A stretch of 64,000 nucleotides of DNA from Salmonella enterica subsp. enterica serovar Typhimurium str. LT2 (GCF_000006945.2 NC_003197.2:1054001-1118000); one strand, 5' to 3'. Shown: positions 42,834-51,525, counted from the stretch's first letter. A program made the numbers and translations. Notes: generated by a model from the sequence alone, not told the origin.

Positions 42834-44036
42834 TTAACTTGCTTTACGCACCTGCGGGAGATCGAACGCTTTACGCAGCGCGCGCACAAACGCTTTATCA
42901 TGACAGATCGTTTTACCGGGGCTGTCGGAAAGTTTAGCCACCGGCTTTCCGTTACATTCCACGAGCTTAATCACGATATTGAGCGGTTTTACCTGAGGGA
43001 TATCGCAGGTCAGGCGGGTACCGATGCCGAAGCTTAACTGCACGCGAGAGGCGAAATGGCGATAGAGCTCGACCGCCTTTGGCAGATCAAGGTTATCTGA
43101 AAAGACCAGCGTTTTTGTCAGCGGATCAATCCCCAGCTTTTCATAATGGGCAATCGCCTTTTCGCCCCATGCGACAGGGTCTCCTGAGTCGTGGCGTAAC
43201 CCCTGATAACGGCTGGCGAATTCAATGCCGAAATCGCGTAAAAACGCATCCATTGTAATGCAATCTGTCAAGGCGATACCAAGCTGGTCCGGATATTCGT
43301 TAAGCCAGGCGGCCAACGCGGCACGCTGGCTGGTCGCCAGGTCCGGACTGATTTGTTGATGCGCCTGGAACCATTCGTGCGCCTGAGTGCCCATCGGCGT
43401 CAGCGCCAGGCGACGCGCGAGATCATAGTTGCTGGTGCCGACGAACCATGACTCCTGCTGGAGACGTTTAACTATCGCCTGCTGCACTTCACGAGAGAAA
43501 CGGCGGCGGGTGCCGAAGTCCATCAGGTGGAAGCGGGACATATCGAGATTGGCGGTTAACGCAGTGAAATCAACCAGCTTACTTTCCAGCGCGTCGAGCG
43601 CCTGATCAACACCCGCGTTTGGCGAGCGGTAGTGATGAACCAGCTCACTGATCACGGCCAGCAGCGGCACTTCCCACATAATGACTTCACGCCACGGGCC
43701 GGTTAAGCGAATATTCAGCTTGCCGTTATCGTTGGTGACACAGACTTGAGCTGGGTTATAGCGAAACTCGCGTAACCAGTTCAGATAATCCGGTTTAAAA
43801 AAGGGCAGGCCGGAGAGCCACTGGAACTCGTCCTCCAGGAGGCGCAGGTGCTGCATCGCGTCCACCTGCTCGCGAATAGCATCGGCATAAATACCCAGCA
43901 GGTCGTCGCCACGGCAACGAAACTCAGCCGCTACCTGCACATCATAGTAGTGGTGAAAAACGGCTTGCTGCATATGCAACTTATAAGCATCTGTATCCAG
44001 CAACGAGTGCAGAACAGGAGAAGCGAATTGTGTCAT
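42834..44036 (-). CDS. pncB: Nicotinate phosphoribosyltransferase
   Basis: A 400-residue NAD-salvage enzyme that joins nicotinate to PRPP with ATP hydrolysis. The autophosphorylated histidine (His-219 in mature numbering) is in GTQAHEWFQAH. The start is the ATG at 44036 (MTQFASPVLH) as in E. coli; the frame opens 16 codons earlier through the NadR box. It is the last backbone gene before the prophage, whose integrase lies about 195 bp upstream of the pncB start. Confidence 0.97.
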   Translation of the reverse strand: MTQFASPVLHSLLDTDAYKLHMQQAVFHHYYDVQVAAEFRCRGDDLLGIYADAIREQVDAMQHLRLLEDEFQWLSGLPFFKPDYLNWLREFRYNPAQVCVTNDNGKLNIRLTGPWREVIMWEVPLLAVISELVHHYRSPNAGVDQALDALESKLVDFTALTANLDMSRFHLMDFGTRRRFSREVQQAIVKRLQQESWFVGTSNYDLARRLALTPMGTQAHEWFQAHQQISPDLATSQRAALAAWLNEYPDQLGIALTDCITMDAFLRDFGIEFASRYQGLRHDSGDPVAWGEKAIAHYEKLGIDPLTKTLVFSDNLDLPKAVELYRHFASRVQLSFGIGTRLTCDIPQVKPLNIVIKLVECNGKPVAKLSDSPGKTICHDKAFVRALRKAFDLPQVRKAS

Positions 44037-44065
44037 AGGTGCGCTGTTGCGTCCTCTCACGGGAG

Positions 44066-44083
44066 CGTTTAGTACAATAAACA
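44066..44083 (-). promoter_or_regulatory. NadR operator of pncB
   Basis: CGTTTA-GTACAA-TAAACA matches the NadR box TGTTTA-N6-TAAACA with one mismatch, 30 bp upstream of the pncB start. NadR is the known NAD-responsive repressor of pncB. Confidence 0.8.
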
Positions 44084-44084
44084 A

Positions 44085-44230
44085 CTAAGAAAACCGCTGG
44101 AGTATACCTTGTTTAGCGATTTATTGAACCCCGATCACACCATAAGCTGTCTTTAGGGTCGAGCGCATTTCGTGCCCCATGTTATAAAAATGTAGCGATG
44201 CGACTGCTAACCCCTTGAATTTAAGGATTT
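44085..44230. other. Left prophage attachment region (attL)
   Basis: The junction of chromosome and prophage must lie between the pncB control region and the integrase stop. No tRNA gene is here, so integration is intergenic. I cannot define the core because the right end of the prophage is outside the window. Confidence 0.6.
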
Positions 44231-45523
44231 CTACTGCGCTGCTACCATGCTTTGGGGCAGTGATGGGGCATAGCGGAAAAGTGCCTGGTTGAGCAGAGAA
44301 ACCTGTTCTGCGCTCTTCTCTGACATCCACTTTCCATACACCTTGTAAACCATCTGTGCATCGGTATGCCCCATCTGCGTTGCTATAAAGTTTGGGTTAG
44401 CACCAGCTGATAATGACCAGCATGCATAGGTATGTCGTGACTGATACGCGTTACGGTAACGAATGCCGGCACGCTTGATTATCGGGGCCCAAATTTTATT
44501 AATGGAATTAACCGCGTAGTGATATCCTGTGCGAGGTCCACGTTTGACGCATTGAGGGCTGAATACGAACGTGCAGGGCTGAATGACAGATTGTCCATAT
44601 TCCCGCAACTTCACTTCAACCTCAAACTGCCGGCCAAGGCGTGTCAACTGGGCCTGATTCCTCAGGGCATCAATAGCTGGTTGAATGAGATATATCACCC
44701 TGTCAGTACCTGCGTCGGTTTTTGGCAGGGTGAACTCATCCGTCTGGGTAAGGTTGCGCTTCACAATGATCGTCCCGGCATGCAGATCGATATCTTCCCA
44801 GGCCAGACCGCACAACTCCCCATGCCTCATTCCGGTATAGACTGCCAGTGACCAGAGATTTCTCATCTGCTGGTGTCCGCATGCCTGGATAAACCTGATG
44901 AACTCGTCTGTCGTGAGTGGATCTGGTTCCCCTTTCGCTTTCTTGAGACGGTTAATTCCGCTAAACGGGTTTTCCTTTGCATAGCCGTTATCTGTTCCAA
45001 ACTGGAAGATCTCGGCCATCAGCATCATGTAATTATTCACTGTGGACGATTTCCGGCCTTTAACCTGAGTCCGGTGATCCTTCTTCATTACCTGAAAGCC
45101 CGTCAGCAACTCCTTCCTGACATACAGCAAATCCTCAGTAGTCACCGCAGAAACCATTTTGTTTTCGCCGATGAGTGGAAGCATGTTTTTTATGATAGAT
45201 TCGTACCTACTCATGGTATTAGAGCTGATCTCCATTCTCTTCAGCTCGGACCATCTTTCGGTAAGCTCCAGCACAGTAATTTCCTTTCTATCCTGACCGA
45301 ACCGGGCAAGGTTCGGTGAGTTTGGGAATTTTTCCACATAGTTAAAATTCCCCATCCTTATCGCAAAACAAACCGAAGAACGCAGTTCGCCAGCTATCTT
45401 GCGATTTTTTGCAGTGTCAGGGATACCAAGGTTTTCCCTGACACGTTTACCTTTATACAGAAACCAGATGCGGAGCGAACCGCCGTGGTTTTCGACGCCT
45501 GTCGGGTATGATGCATTAGCCAT
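44231..45523 (-). CDS. int: Prophage integrase (tyrosine recombinase)
   Basis: A 430-residue lambda-type tyrosine recombinase. It has an N-terminal arm-binding and core-binding (SAM-like) part and a catalytic domain. The catalytic arginine is in TGMRHGEL, the H-x-x-R-like region reads SRHTYA, and the end GH-T-DAQMVYKVYGKW supplies the His and nucleophilic Tyr. The start is the ATG at 45523 (MANASYPTG) with tcaggagg upstream; the frame opens 31 codons earlier through xis. It lies at the left edge of the prophage beside pncB, as in Gifsy-2. Confidence 0.93.
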   Translation of the reverse strand: MANASYPTGVENHGGSLRIWFLYKGKRVRENLGIPDTAKNRKIAGELRSSVCFAIRMGNFNYVEKFPNSPNLARFGQDRKEITVLELTERWSELKRMEISSNTMSRYESIIKNMLPLIGENKMVSAVTTEDLLYVRKELLTGFQVMKKDHRTQVKGRKSSTVNNYMMLMAEIFQFGTDNGYAKENPFSGINRLKKAKGEPDPLTTDEFIRFIQACGHQQMRNLWSLAVYTGMRHGELCGLAWEDIDLHAGTIIVKRNLTQTDEFTLPKTDAGTDRVIYLIQPAIDALRNQAQLTRLGRQFEVEVKLREYGQSVIQPCTFVFSPQCVKRGPRTGYHYAVNSINKIWAPIIKRAGIRYRNAYQSRHTYACWSLSAGANPNFIATQMGHTDAQMVYKVYGKWMSEKSAEQVSLLNQALFRYAPSLPQSMVAAQ

Positions 45524-45567
45524 TAATCCCTCCTGACGTCCAGGAGCATTGACGAGTGTACAGCTTT

Positions 45568-45816
45568 TCATGTTGTCTTCGCACCTGGTTGATTTTTTTT
45601 CTGCGCCTCGATCCACTGATCAACGGCTTCTCTGTTGTATATGCATTCGCTCGAAGGCTTCGGATTTCCGTCTGGTGAAATGTGCAGGTACTCGCGGCCC
45701 AGCATCCAGGATTCTTTTCTGGCGCGGGTAATGGTTCCGGGCTTAAGCCCGGTAACCGCAATCAGAACTTTTTCGCTAACCCACTTGTTTGGCGTCAGTT
45801 GGATAATGTTGCTCAT
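45568..45816 (-). CDS. xis: Excisionase
   Basis: An 82-residue phage excisionase with a winged-helix DNA-binding core (WVSEKVLIAVTGLKPGTITRARKESW) and a basic C-terminus. It directs the integrase to excise the prophage. It lies directly upstream of int, 44 bp away. Confidence 0.85.
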   Translation of the reverse strand: MSNIIQLTPNKWVSEKVLIAVTGLKPGTITRARKESWMLGREYLHISPDGNPKPSSECIYNREAVDQWIEAQKKNQPGAKTT

Positions 45817-45856
45817 CGTTTTCTCCAGTGGCCCCGCAGCGGGCCATCGCTAATAT

Positions 45857-46096
45857 TCAGTTTGCCTGTGCTGGCAGATTTCTAAGTTTCCGGACGCCGA
45901 TCATTGCGGTGGCTACGTAGCTGGTGGCCCGGTTAACTACTTCAACAGGCACCTTTACGCCATCCACTACAACGGTGTAATTGGTAACGTGCTTTTGTCT
46001 GCCGTAATCGCCGAACTTTTCATGATGCGCCGCCAGTGCAACATCACATGCGCGACGGCCCAATGGCGATTGCTTACTGCGATTTATAAGGCGCAT
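45857..46096 (-). CDS. Small prophage protein, DUF4060-like
   Basis: A 79-residue basic protein common in the left arm of Salmonella and Escherichia lambdoid prophages (resembles DUF4060). It starts MRLINRSKQSPLGRRACD. Function unknown. It lies between recT and xis in the leftward early operon. Confidence 0.6.
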   Translation of the reverse strand: MRLINRSKQSPLGRRACDVALAAHHEKFGDYGRQKHVTNYTVVVDGVKVPVEVVNRATSYVATAMIGVRKLRNLPAQAN

Positions 46097-46138
46097 AAAA
46101 CCTCCTCAGGCGGGAGGGCGTAACCCCTCCCGATGCAA

Positions 46139-47248
46139 TTAGCCGATGTATTCCGGTTTCATATCGTCCAGGGTGACGCGGTACTTATCGTGCAGTTCGT
46201 CGCCAAGATGGCGTTTAGCAGCGCCAAGCGTGCTTTCAGCTTTAGCAAACATCTCTGCGGCTTCCGGTTCGCCAGGGTTTGGAATTGAGTTGATCACTGC
46301 CTCGACTTTGTTCTGTGCATCGACCTGGTAATAGCGCTTCACTGCTTTGTTTTTTAATTCGGTGAACAGCGCAGTACCCAGCAACGCTTTCTGTGATTCG
46401 ATATCCGCACGGATTGCTTTTGCCTGATCAACGGAACTTGCTGTATCAATGCGTTCGCGAAGATCGTCGGCAACAGCATCAACGTTAGCTGCCGACTCCT
46501 GCGCGCTGGTCCTGGTGCTAACCTCGCTGGTGATTTCCTGTACGCTCATGCGCTGGACTGGAGCAGGGTTAATCTCGCGTTCTTCTCGTTGCTCAACCTC
46601 ATCAGGGCTGTACACGCCGAGGATCACTTCCGGGCAGTACAGGCGAGCCCAATATTTAACGCCCAGATAGGCAATTTGCTGTTTAGGGTTTGAAACCCAT
46701 AGCGGAGAATTGCGGGTAACAACGCCGGAGAGGTAAAGAGGTTCTCCCCAGGTGATTTCAGATTCACCTCGCAGAATGGCACCAACCTGAACGAACAGGC
46801 CGATCTCGTCCTCATCTGTCCAGCCACGAACGCGCTCAGTGACGGTGTACTTCCCATTTTTACCGTTTTTATCGCGTGTGATTTCCTGTGTCCTGGTGCA
46901 GCGCTCCCAGTCACCCCCATAGCGGTAATGAAAACGGCCATGAATGGCACTGGAGCTTGCGATTACTGCGTTGACCAGTTGTGCCTCGTAACCAAGAACA
47001 CCGTTAACCAGGTGTGTTTTCTGAGCCACAGCGTAAGGGTTCATGCCCCATTGCATAGCCTGCATGACGATAGCCATACAGTCGGCTGGTTTCCCTGCAA
47101 GGTGTGCCGGTACCGTCACCTGTGAGTCTGCCATCAGGTTAGCGAAAGCTGTTAACTGACCCAGTGCCTGAACGTTAAAAATTGCGTTACTGGCAGAAAT
47201 GGTGTTTGGTGCCTGCTGCTCAGTGGTAACAATATTTGTGTTTTCCAT
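46139..47248 (-). CDS. recT: RecT-family single-strand annealing protein
   Basis: A 369-residue RecT/Redbeta-type protein that coats single-stranded DNA and anneals it for phage recombination. The RecT core spans about residues 40-230 (AIVMQAMQWGMNPYAVAQ). The C-terminal 140 residues are charged and helical, longer than Rac RecT (269). The start is the ATG at 47248 (MENTNIVTT) with agggga upstream. It is 10 bp after recE, its partner exonuclease. Confidence 0.92.
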   Translation of the reverse strand: MENTNIVTTEQQAPNTISASNAIFNVQALGQLTAFANLMADSQVTVPAHLAGKPADCMAIVMQAMQWGMNPYAVAQKTHLVNGVLGYEAQLVNAVIASSSAIHGRFHYRYGGDWERCTRTQEITRDKNGKNGKYTVTERVRGWTDEDEIGLFVQVGAILRGESEITWGEPLYLSGVVTRNSPLWVSNPKQQIAYLGVKYWARLYCPEVILGVYSPDEVEQREEREINPAPVQRMSVQEITSEVSTRTSAQESAANVDAVADDLRERIDTASSVDQAKAIRADIESQKALLGTALFTELKNKAVKRYYQVDAQNKVEAVINSIPNPGEPEAAEMFAKAESTLGAAKRHLGDELHDKYRVTLDDMKPEYIG

Positions 47249-47258
47249 GATTTTCCCC

Positions 47259-50144
47259 TTATGCCTGTACGCGCAACGCTTCAAGGCGGCGCACATCAAA
47301 ATCGTTCAGTTCGTCGGTGTAGTCTTCTGTGATAGGCGCTGACCATTCACCAGTGTCGAAGCCGTTTGCTATCTCTCGCATTGTTTTGCGGTATTCCAGC
47401 ATGCCAAGTTCCAGCAACTCGGTAGACGCCTCAATGATGGCGACCCAGTGGTAGTTCTCGTCTTTGTTGACGAAAATCCAGAAAAACTGGTCCAGCGCCG
47501 CAGTTTCGCAGTACATGGCCGCGCTCAGGTGATAGTCCCGATCGATGATTTCCCGGTGCAACTTCGCACGCAGGCCTTCCTGCTTGATGTTCCACATGCT
47601 GATAGTTTTCAGGTCGGCGCCAATGCGCAGGCCGCCCATATCGAGCTCAAGGTCAGGGCGTACCCGAACTTCCAACCCGGTTTCCTCATCAATCCCAAAA
47701 TAGCTAACCTCGACAGCGCGGCTTGGGTGAGTCAGCAATTTGCCGGCGGTCGGGTGCTCCAGCAGGGCTTTCTGAATGTTCAGCGCGGTGCTGAGCTGTT
47801 GGCGGGTGACCAGCACTTTCCCTTCGGTGTTCTCCCGCCACGCATCCAGCAATTCGTCGGCGAATACCACTGCCGGGTTGACTGATTTCACGGCCTGAAT
47901 CAGATCGGCCTTCGTGCCAGAGACTTTCAACGGCGACGATTTTTGCGCTTCCTGAGCGACCAGGTCAGGGTTGATTATTGCCAGTTGCTCCAGCAGCGCG
48001 TCACGGCTGCCGCTGGTTTTAACCGGCGCGGGCAGGGTGACGTTGTACTCTTTGATGCAGGCTTTCATCGCCGTGGCTGTATGTTTGGTGCCGTTTTCAA
48101 TGCGCTGGAATTCTTCGGGAAGCTGCTCATACGATGCATAGGTTTCATCTACCGAAGCTCCAAGCGGCATCTGCGACGGCAGGGTGGCGTTGTACTCTTC
48201 CAGCAGCGCTTTGATATCGTCAGCACTCAGCAGCGCTGGCAGGCTGGCGTTGTGCGCGTCGATGAACTCGCGCAGGGTGGCGGTGGTGGTGAAAGCACCC
48301 TCAGGGATCTCCGGCTCTACGCTGAACTCCGCTTCGAGGTTTTCCGGCTGTAGAGCCAGAACATGTACCAGGTTGCCCATATCAAGCACTGGAGAGCGCT
48401 CTTTGACGATAGTTTTCTCTACGTGACGCGCGTTAAAGTACATCAGCGACACGCGAGCATCTTTCACCTGAGTTGAGCTGATCCCATTGGCGGCGTGGTA
48501 AACTTCGTTTGGTACACCTTCATAGCGGCCCGGCTCGAAGTATTCCGGCCAGGCTGCTTCTGGCTCTTCTTGTTGCGATTCCGGTACGTTTTGTTGCGCC
48601 TCAGCCTGATTCTGGTTCTCTACGGTAACTGCTTCTTTACCAGTACCCAGATCGTCTTCGCCTGCCTGCACCGCATCACCAGCCTGTTTTTCATCACTGT
48701 CAGCTTTTTGAACCTGCACATTGCTGGTGGTCTCCGGATTCGTTTCTGTGCCATGAGTTGATGAGTTCTGCATTAAAGCGGACACGTCGAAAATACCGTT
48801 GCCAACATTTTTAACCAGTTCAGGTTCGGTGGTCGGCTGGCTTGTCCCGGTTTTCACCCATTTTGGGTCGTTCGGGTCGCTGATGCCTTCCACATATTCA
48901 CCGCGCGCGGCGGCAAGCTGTCGGTTGGCTTCTTCTACCGCGTCTTTTTCCGGAGTGTGTCGGGCAGCCGTGAGAGCTTCCTCGGTGGGGTTCTCGTGAT
49001 CAGTCTCCGTTAAGTTGGCGTTGATATACCCCTGAAGGCGTCCGGGGTAGTGATAAAACTCAGGGTGTGCGCTTCGGATCAGCGCGAAAATAGCGGCGCG
49101 GGAATAATCCAGGATACCGGGCGTTGCGCGAAGTGCTGCGGACCATTCTTTGAACGGACTTTCCTTTTTCTTTACGATTTCTTTTGCGCGACGGTAAACG
49201 CTGCCAGGTAGCTCATAGATATTAAAGTCCATAGGCAAAGTGGCCATTGCAATCTCTACGTCCAGAGTATCGAGAGTGTGTTCGTAATCAGGGTTACGGT
49301 CAGTCTTATTGCCACCGCCAGCGTTGGCGCCGCTTTCAGTGCGTTGAATAGCCGATACACGGTTGCCTTTCGCCCACTCCTTAACGAGCAAACCGCGATC
49401 GATATGCTCCGTCTCGAACCATGTTTTAAGGAACTGGATAACAGTCGCCAGTTCAGGAGTTTTTCCATCGACAGGGAATACTTTTTTAACGGCATTCACT
49501 ATTTTGTGAATGTCATGTTCAATGGCTTTCTTGAACGCTTCAACATTCTCGGCGGCAAGCAGCAGGTTCTGGACATATGAATTATCGGTGTCCATTTCGA
49601 GACGCAGAATTTCTTTTTTCTGGGAGGCGTCGACGTGATAAAGATACTCACCTTCACCTATGTACTGAGCAAGAACGCGGTGACGGAGAGGCATAGTTGC
49701 GACAACAGTCAGCTCGGGGGCTGGGGCTGTTGCCTGGGCAGGGCTGTTGCTTTCGTTACCAAAATTTTCGGTGTGGTCTTCCAGCACTTCGCCTGTTTCG
49801 GTATCAACACCATCGACGATATGCTGGCGCGCCGCGGCGGCGGCTTCAGATGATGGCAGGGTGACGCCGGGGATTTGCGTCCAGGTCATATTGTCTTTAG
49901 CGAGTTGATAGTAATCGCAGAAAGTGAGGCTCAGTTCGCCTTCCGGCGGCAGCTCGTTAACGACAGGGAAATTAGTAGCGACAGCTTTGAAATAATCTTT
50001 CAGCTTCGCACCGGATTTAATCAGAAGATAATCCAGTGTTGCATTTGCCGCTTCAAAATCATCACTGCACCAGAGTACAGCGTCTTTCTGGCCTGATGAT
50101 TTCTTTGCTTTGCGGACTAAAAATACAGGATTAGTTCCACTCAT
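47259..50144 (-). CDS. recE: RecE-family exodeoxyribonuclease VIII
   Basis: A 961-residue RecE; Rac RecE is 866. It degrades the 5' strand of duplex ends to give 3' overhangs for RecT. N-terminal residues 1-80 (FLVRKAKKSSGQKDAVLW) match Rac RecE; this half is dispensable for nuclease activity in Rac. The C-terminal PD-(D/E)XK nuclease starts at about residue 545 (PGRYEGVPNEVYHAANGIS). The region of metal ligands is RVRPDLELDM then GADLKT. Between them an insert of about 170 residues carries repeated helical modules ending N-x-S/T-LP. The start is at 50144 with gagga upstream. Confidence 0.92.
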   Translation of the reverse strand: MSGTNPVFLVRKAKKSSGQKDAVLWCSDDFEAANATLDYLLIKSGAKLKDYFKAVATNFPVVNELPPEGELSLTFCDYYQLAKDNMTWTQIPGVTLPSSEAAAAARQHIVDGVDTETGEVLEDHTENFGNESNSPAQATAPAPELTVVATMPLRHRVLAQYIGEGEYLYHVDASQKKEILRLEMDTDNSYVQNLLLAAENVEAFKKAIEHDIHKIVNAVKKVFPVDGKTPELATVIQFLKTWFETEHIDRGLLVKEWAKGNRVSAIQRTESGANAGGGNKTDRNPDYEHTLDTLDVEIAMATLPMDFNIYELPGSVYRRAKEIVKKKESPFKEWSAALRATPGILDYSRAAIFALIRSAHPEFYHYPGRLQGYINANLTETDHENPTEEALTAARHTPEKDAVEEANRQLAAARGEYVEGISDPNDPKWVKTGTSQPTTEPELVKNVGNGIFDVSALMQNSSTHGTETNPETTSNVQVQKADSDEKQAGDAVQAGEDDLGTGKEAVTVENQNQAEAQQNVPESQQEEPEAAWPEYFEPGRYEGVPNEVYHAANGISSTQVKDARVSLMYFNARHVEKTIVKERSPVLDMGNLVHVLALQPENLEAEFSVEPEIPEGAFTTTATLREFIDAHNASLPALLSADDIKALLEEYNATLPSQMPLGASVDETYASYEQLPEEFQRIENGTKHTATAMKACIKEYNVTLPAPVKTSGSRDALLEQLAIINPDLVAQEAQKSSPLKVSGTKADLIQAVKSVNPAVVFADELLDAWRENTEGKVLVTRQQLSTALNIQKALLEHPTAGKLLTHPSRAVEVSYFGIDEETGLEVRVRPDLELDMGGLRIGADLKTISMWNIKQEGLRAKLHREIIDRDYHLSAAMYCETAALDQFFWIFVNKDENYHWVAIIEASTELLELGMLEYRKTMREIANGFDTGEWSAPITEDYTDELNDFDVRRLEALRVQA

Positions 50145-50171
50145 TGTTTTGTCCTCAATTCGTGTAGAATG

Positions 50172-50272
50172 GAGGTGCCTTAACAGCACCCCGATATATC
50201 TGGTTGTTAGGTCCGGTTCGCTTTGGTCGGTTGGACCGGACAGGGCACGCCCGCTTCGGTGGGCGTTTTCTT
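50172..50272 (+). ncRNA. isrB: Candidate IsrB-type small RNA
   Basis: Between recE and the next leftward gene, on the opposite strand. A TAGAAT -10-like box (50165-50170) is followed by three hairpins: GGTGC/GCACC (50174-50190), GTCCGGT/ACCGGAC (50211-50241) and CGCCCGC-TTCG-GTGGGCG (50248-50265) ending in TTTTCTT. Position next to the Gifsy-2 recE (annotated sbcA) agrees with the island-encoded sRNA IsrB-1 as I recall it. The name rests on position; the structure is seen in the sequence. Confidence 0.55.
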
Positions 50273-50507
50273 AATGGATGGTCTGATAAAATTTTTCTGA
50301 GTAATCAAGCTTGTAACTTCGGTAATTACCAAACCCTGCTTGTTCTCCATCACTTACCTTGACTGTGAGCAGCGAAATGGCTTTTACAGCACAATGAGGA
50401 CTGTCGAACTTTCCGAGTACATATCCACCGTCGAGATTTTCGCAATTGAATAAAGCAATGCTCTTATTAACTGCTTTCAGGTTCATTTCGATTTTTACGA
50501 TTTCCAT
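50271..50507 (-). CDS. Small prophage early protein, unknown function
   Basis: A 78-residue protein beginning MEIVKIEMNLKAVNKS. The start at 50507 is chosen for its tggagaa site; the frame runs 21 codons further without one. It is part of the leftward early operon just upstream of recE. I do not recognise a family. Confidence 0.6.
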   Translation of the reverse strand: MEIVKIEMNLKAVNKSIALFNCENLDGGYVLGKFDSPHCAVKAISLLTVKVSDGEQAGFGNYRSYKLDYSEKFYQTIH

Positions 50508-50591
50508 AATTTCTCCAGTCTTAAATTCAGGGTGTATGAAGCCACGCCAAATTAATGGCGAATTTTTCATTTCATATTTCGGATCTACTAT

Positions 50592-50750
50592 TTAACTTTC
50601 GTGCGCCATCTGGTCGTATTCAGCACACTGCCTGGAACAATATTCCTTTTCTTTGCTCGCCAGTTGCGAGCCGTTGCGATAGAGAAGTGTGTTTTTTACT
50701 TCTTTGCCTTCATCAATGGATTTGCGGCAGTAACCGCATTGTTTAAGCAT
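50592..50750 (-). CDS. 52-residue zinc-ribbon-like early protein
   Basis: Begins MLKQCGYCRKSIDEG and ends EYCSRQCAEYDQMAHES. Two cysteine pairs (CGYC at residues 5-8 and CSRQC at 38-42) fit a single small zinc ribbon, like the YdaE-type peptides of Rac-like prophages. An aaaggag site lies 8 bp before the ATG. Its start overlaps the end of the 38-codon frame upstream. Function unknown. Confidence 0.7.
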   Translation of the reverse strand: MLKQCGYCRKSIDEGKEVKNTLLYRNGSQLASKEKEYCSRQCAEYDQMAHES

Positions 50751-50859
50751 CCGGATCTCCTTTCTGCGCCAGCAGGTAGCAGAGGCGGCGGATTAAAACC
50801 TCAATCCGGTTGAGCGGGACAGCCTGCTGTCGAGCTGGTCTACGTGCGAAATCAATCAT
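50743..50859 (-). CDS. 38-residue prophage early peptide
   Basis: Begins MIDFARRPARQQ and ends LLAQKGDPDA; basic. The start at 50859 has gagggtgag upstream. Its stop overlaps the zinc-ribbon gene by 8 bp, an arrangement typical of real phage early operons. The longer open frame upstream would run back through the operators and is not supported. Function unknown. Confidence 0.5.
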   Translation of the reverse strand: MIDFARRPARQQAVPLNRIEVLIRRLCYLLAQKGDPDA

Positions 50860-50945
50860 TCTCACCCTCGTTTGCCTTATCGCCGGCCAGCGGAACGTTT
50901 TACACCTGACAACGATGCGCTTGTTGTCGATGAAACTAACGATAA

Positions 50946-50956
50946 AACCAAAGGTT
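50946..50956. promoter_or_regulatory. Candidate repressor operator, left side (1)
   Basis: AACC-AAA-GGTT, a perfect 4+4 palindrome of the AACY-N3-RGTT form seen on both sides of the repressor gene. Confidence 0.5.
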
Positions 50957-50978
50957 CGATTTGTAAAGCAAAAAGTGC

Positions 50979-50989
50979 AACTAAAAGTT
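50979..50989. promoter_or_regulatory. Candidate repressor operator, left side (2)
   Basis: AACT-AAA-AGTT, a perfect 4+4 palindrome 33 bp from the previous one, in the expected position of the leftward early promoter. Confidence 0.55.
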
Positions 50990-51052
50990 CTATCTTGGAG
51001 CATAAAAATAGCACCTAAAGAGGTGCTACCTGTATGGATGAGTTCTTTGGTT

Positions 51053-51463
51053 CTATTTTTTGAGGTCGTTAATTAGATCAAAAACGTTGTTCTTCAGCAG
51101 ATCCATCTCTTGGAGGACTGCTTTTGTATGGAGGATAACACGCAGTTTCTCTGCTTCCGGGAGTTGATTGAAAAGAGAAAGCAATGTTTCTTCTTTTTCA
51201 TCAAGGACTCTGGGTTTAGGTTCAGCCCTTTCGCCTTCACTTTCATCCCCTGGCTCCATGAAGAACCAATATTCAGGCCTTCCGGTCACCGCCGATAACC
51301 TTTTCAAGCGCTCTCCGCTGGCTACAGACGTGCCAGAGGCCCACTTTCTCACAGATGTGTGAGAAAGCATTACGCGCCGTGAGAGGTCAGCCATAGACCA
51401 GCCGTTCTCATCCAGAACTTGCTGGATACGCTTGGCGAAAATGGGATGAAGATTTTTGTTCAT
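51053..51463 (-). CDS. gtgR: Prophage immunity repressor (GtgR-type)
   Basis: A 136-residue repressor with an N-terminal helix-turn-helix (WSMADLSRRVMLSHTSVRKW, about residues 24-43) and a short helical C-terminal oligomerisation part. It lacks the self-cleaving S24/LexA domain of lambda CI. The Gifsy repressors (GfoR, GfhR, GtgR) are known to be non-cleavable and are removed by small antirepressors. The start is taken as ATG at 51463 (the frame has a GTG two codons earlier); neither has a ribosome site, as with the leaderless lambda cI message. It is divergent from cro with operators between. Confidence 0.85.
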   Translation of the reverse strand: MNKNLHPIFAKRIQQVLDENGWSMADLSRRVMLSHTSVRKWASGTSVASGERLKRLSAVTGRPEYWFFMEPGDESEGERAEPKPRVLDEKEETLLSLFNQLPEAEKLRVILHTKAVLQEMDLLKNNVFDLINDLKK

Positions 51464-51476
51464 ATTCACATTTTAC

Positions 51477-51487
51477 AACCTTCAGTT
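51477..51487. promoter_or_regulatory. Candidate repressor operator, right side (1)
   Basis: AACC-TTC-AGTT, of the AACY-N3-RGTT form, 14 bp upstream of the repressor start. Confidence 0.5.
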
Positions 51488-51501
51488 TCTTTATTCATTG
51501 G

Positions 51502-51512
51502 AACTATTAGAT
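51502..51512. promoter_or_regulatory. Candidate repressor operator, right side (2)
   Basis: AACT-ATT-AGAT, one mismatch from the form; starts 25 bp after the first right-side site. Confidence 0.4.
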
Positions 51513-51525
51513 TGATTTTTGTTGG

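Noticed and set aside
44231..44330. tRNA gene as the prophage integration target
   Set aside because: No cloverleaf or tRNA-like 3' end is visible between pncB and int.
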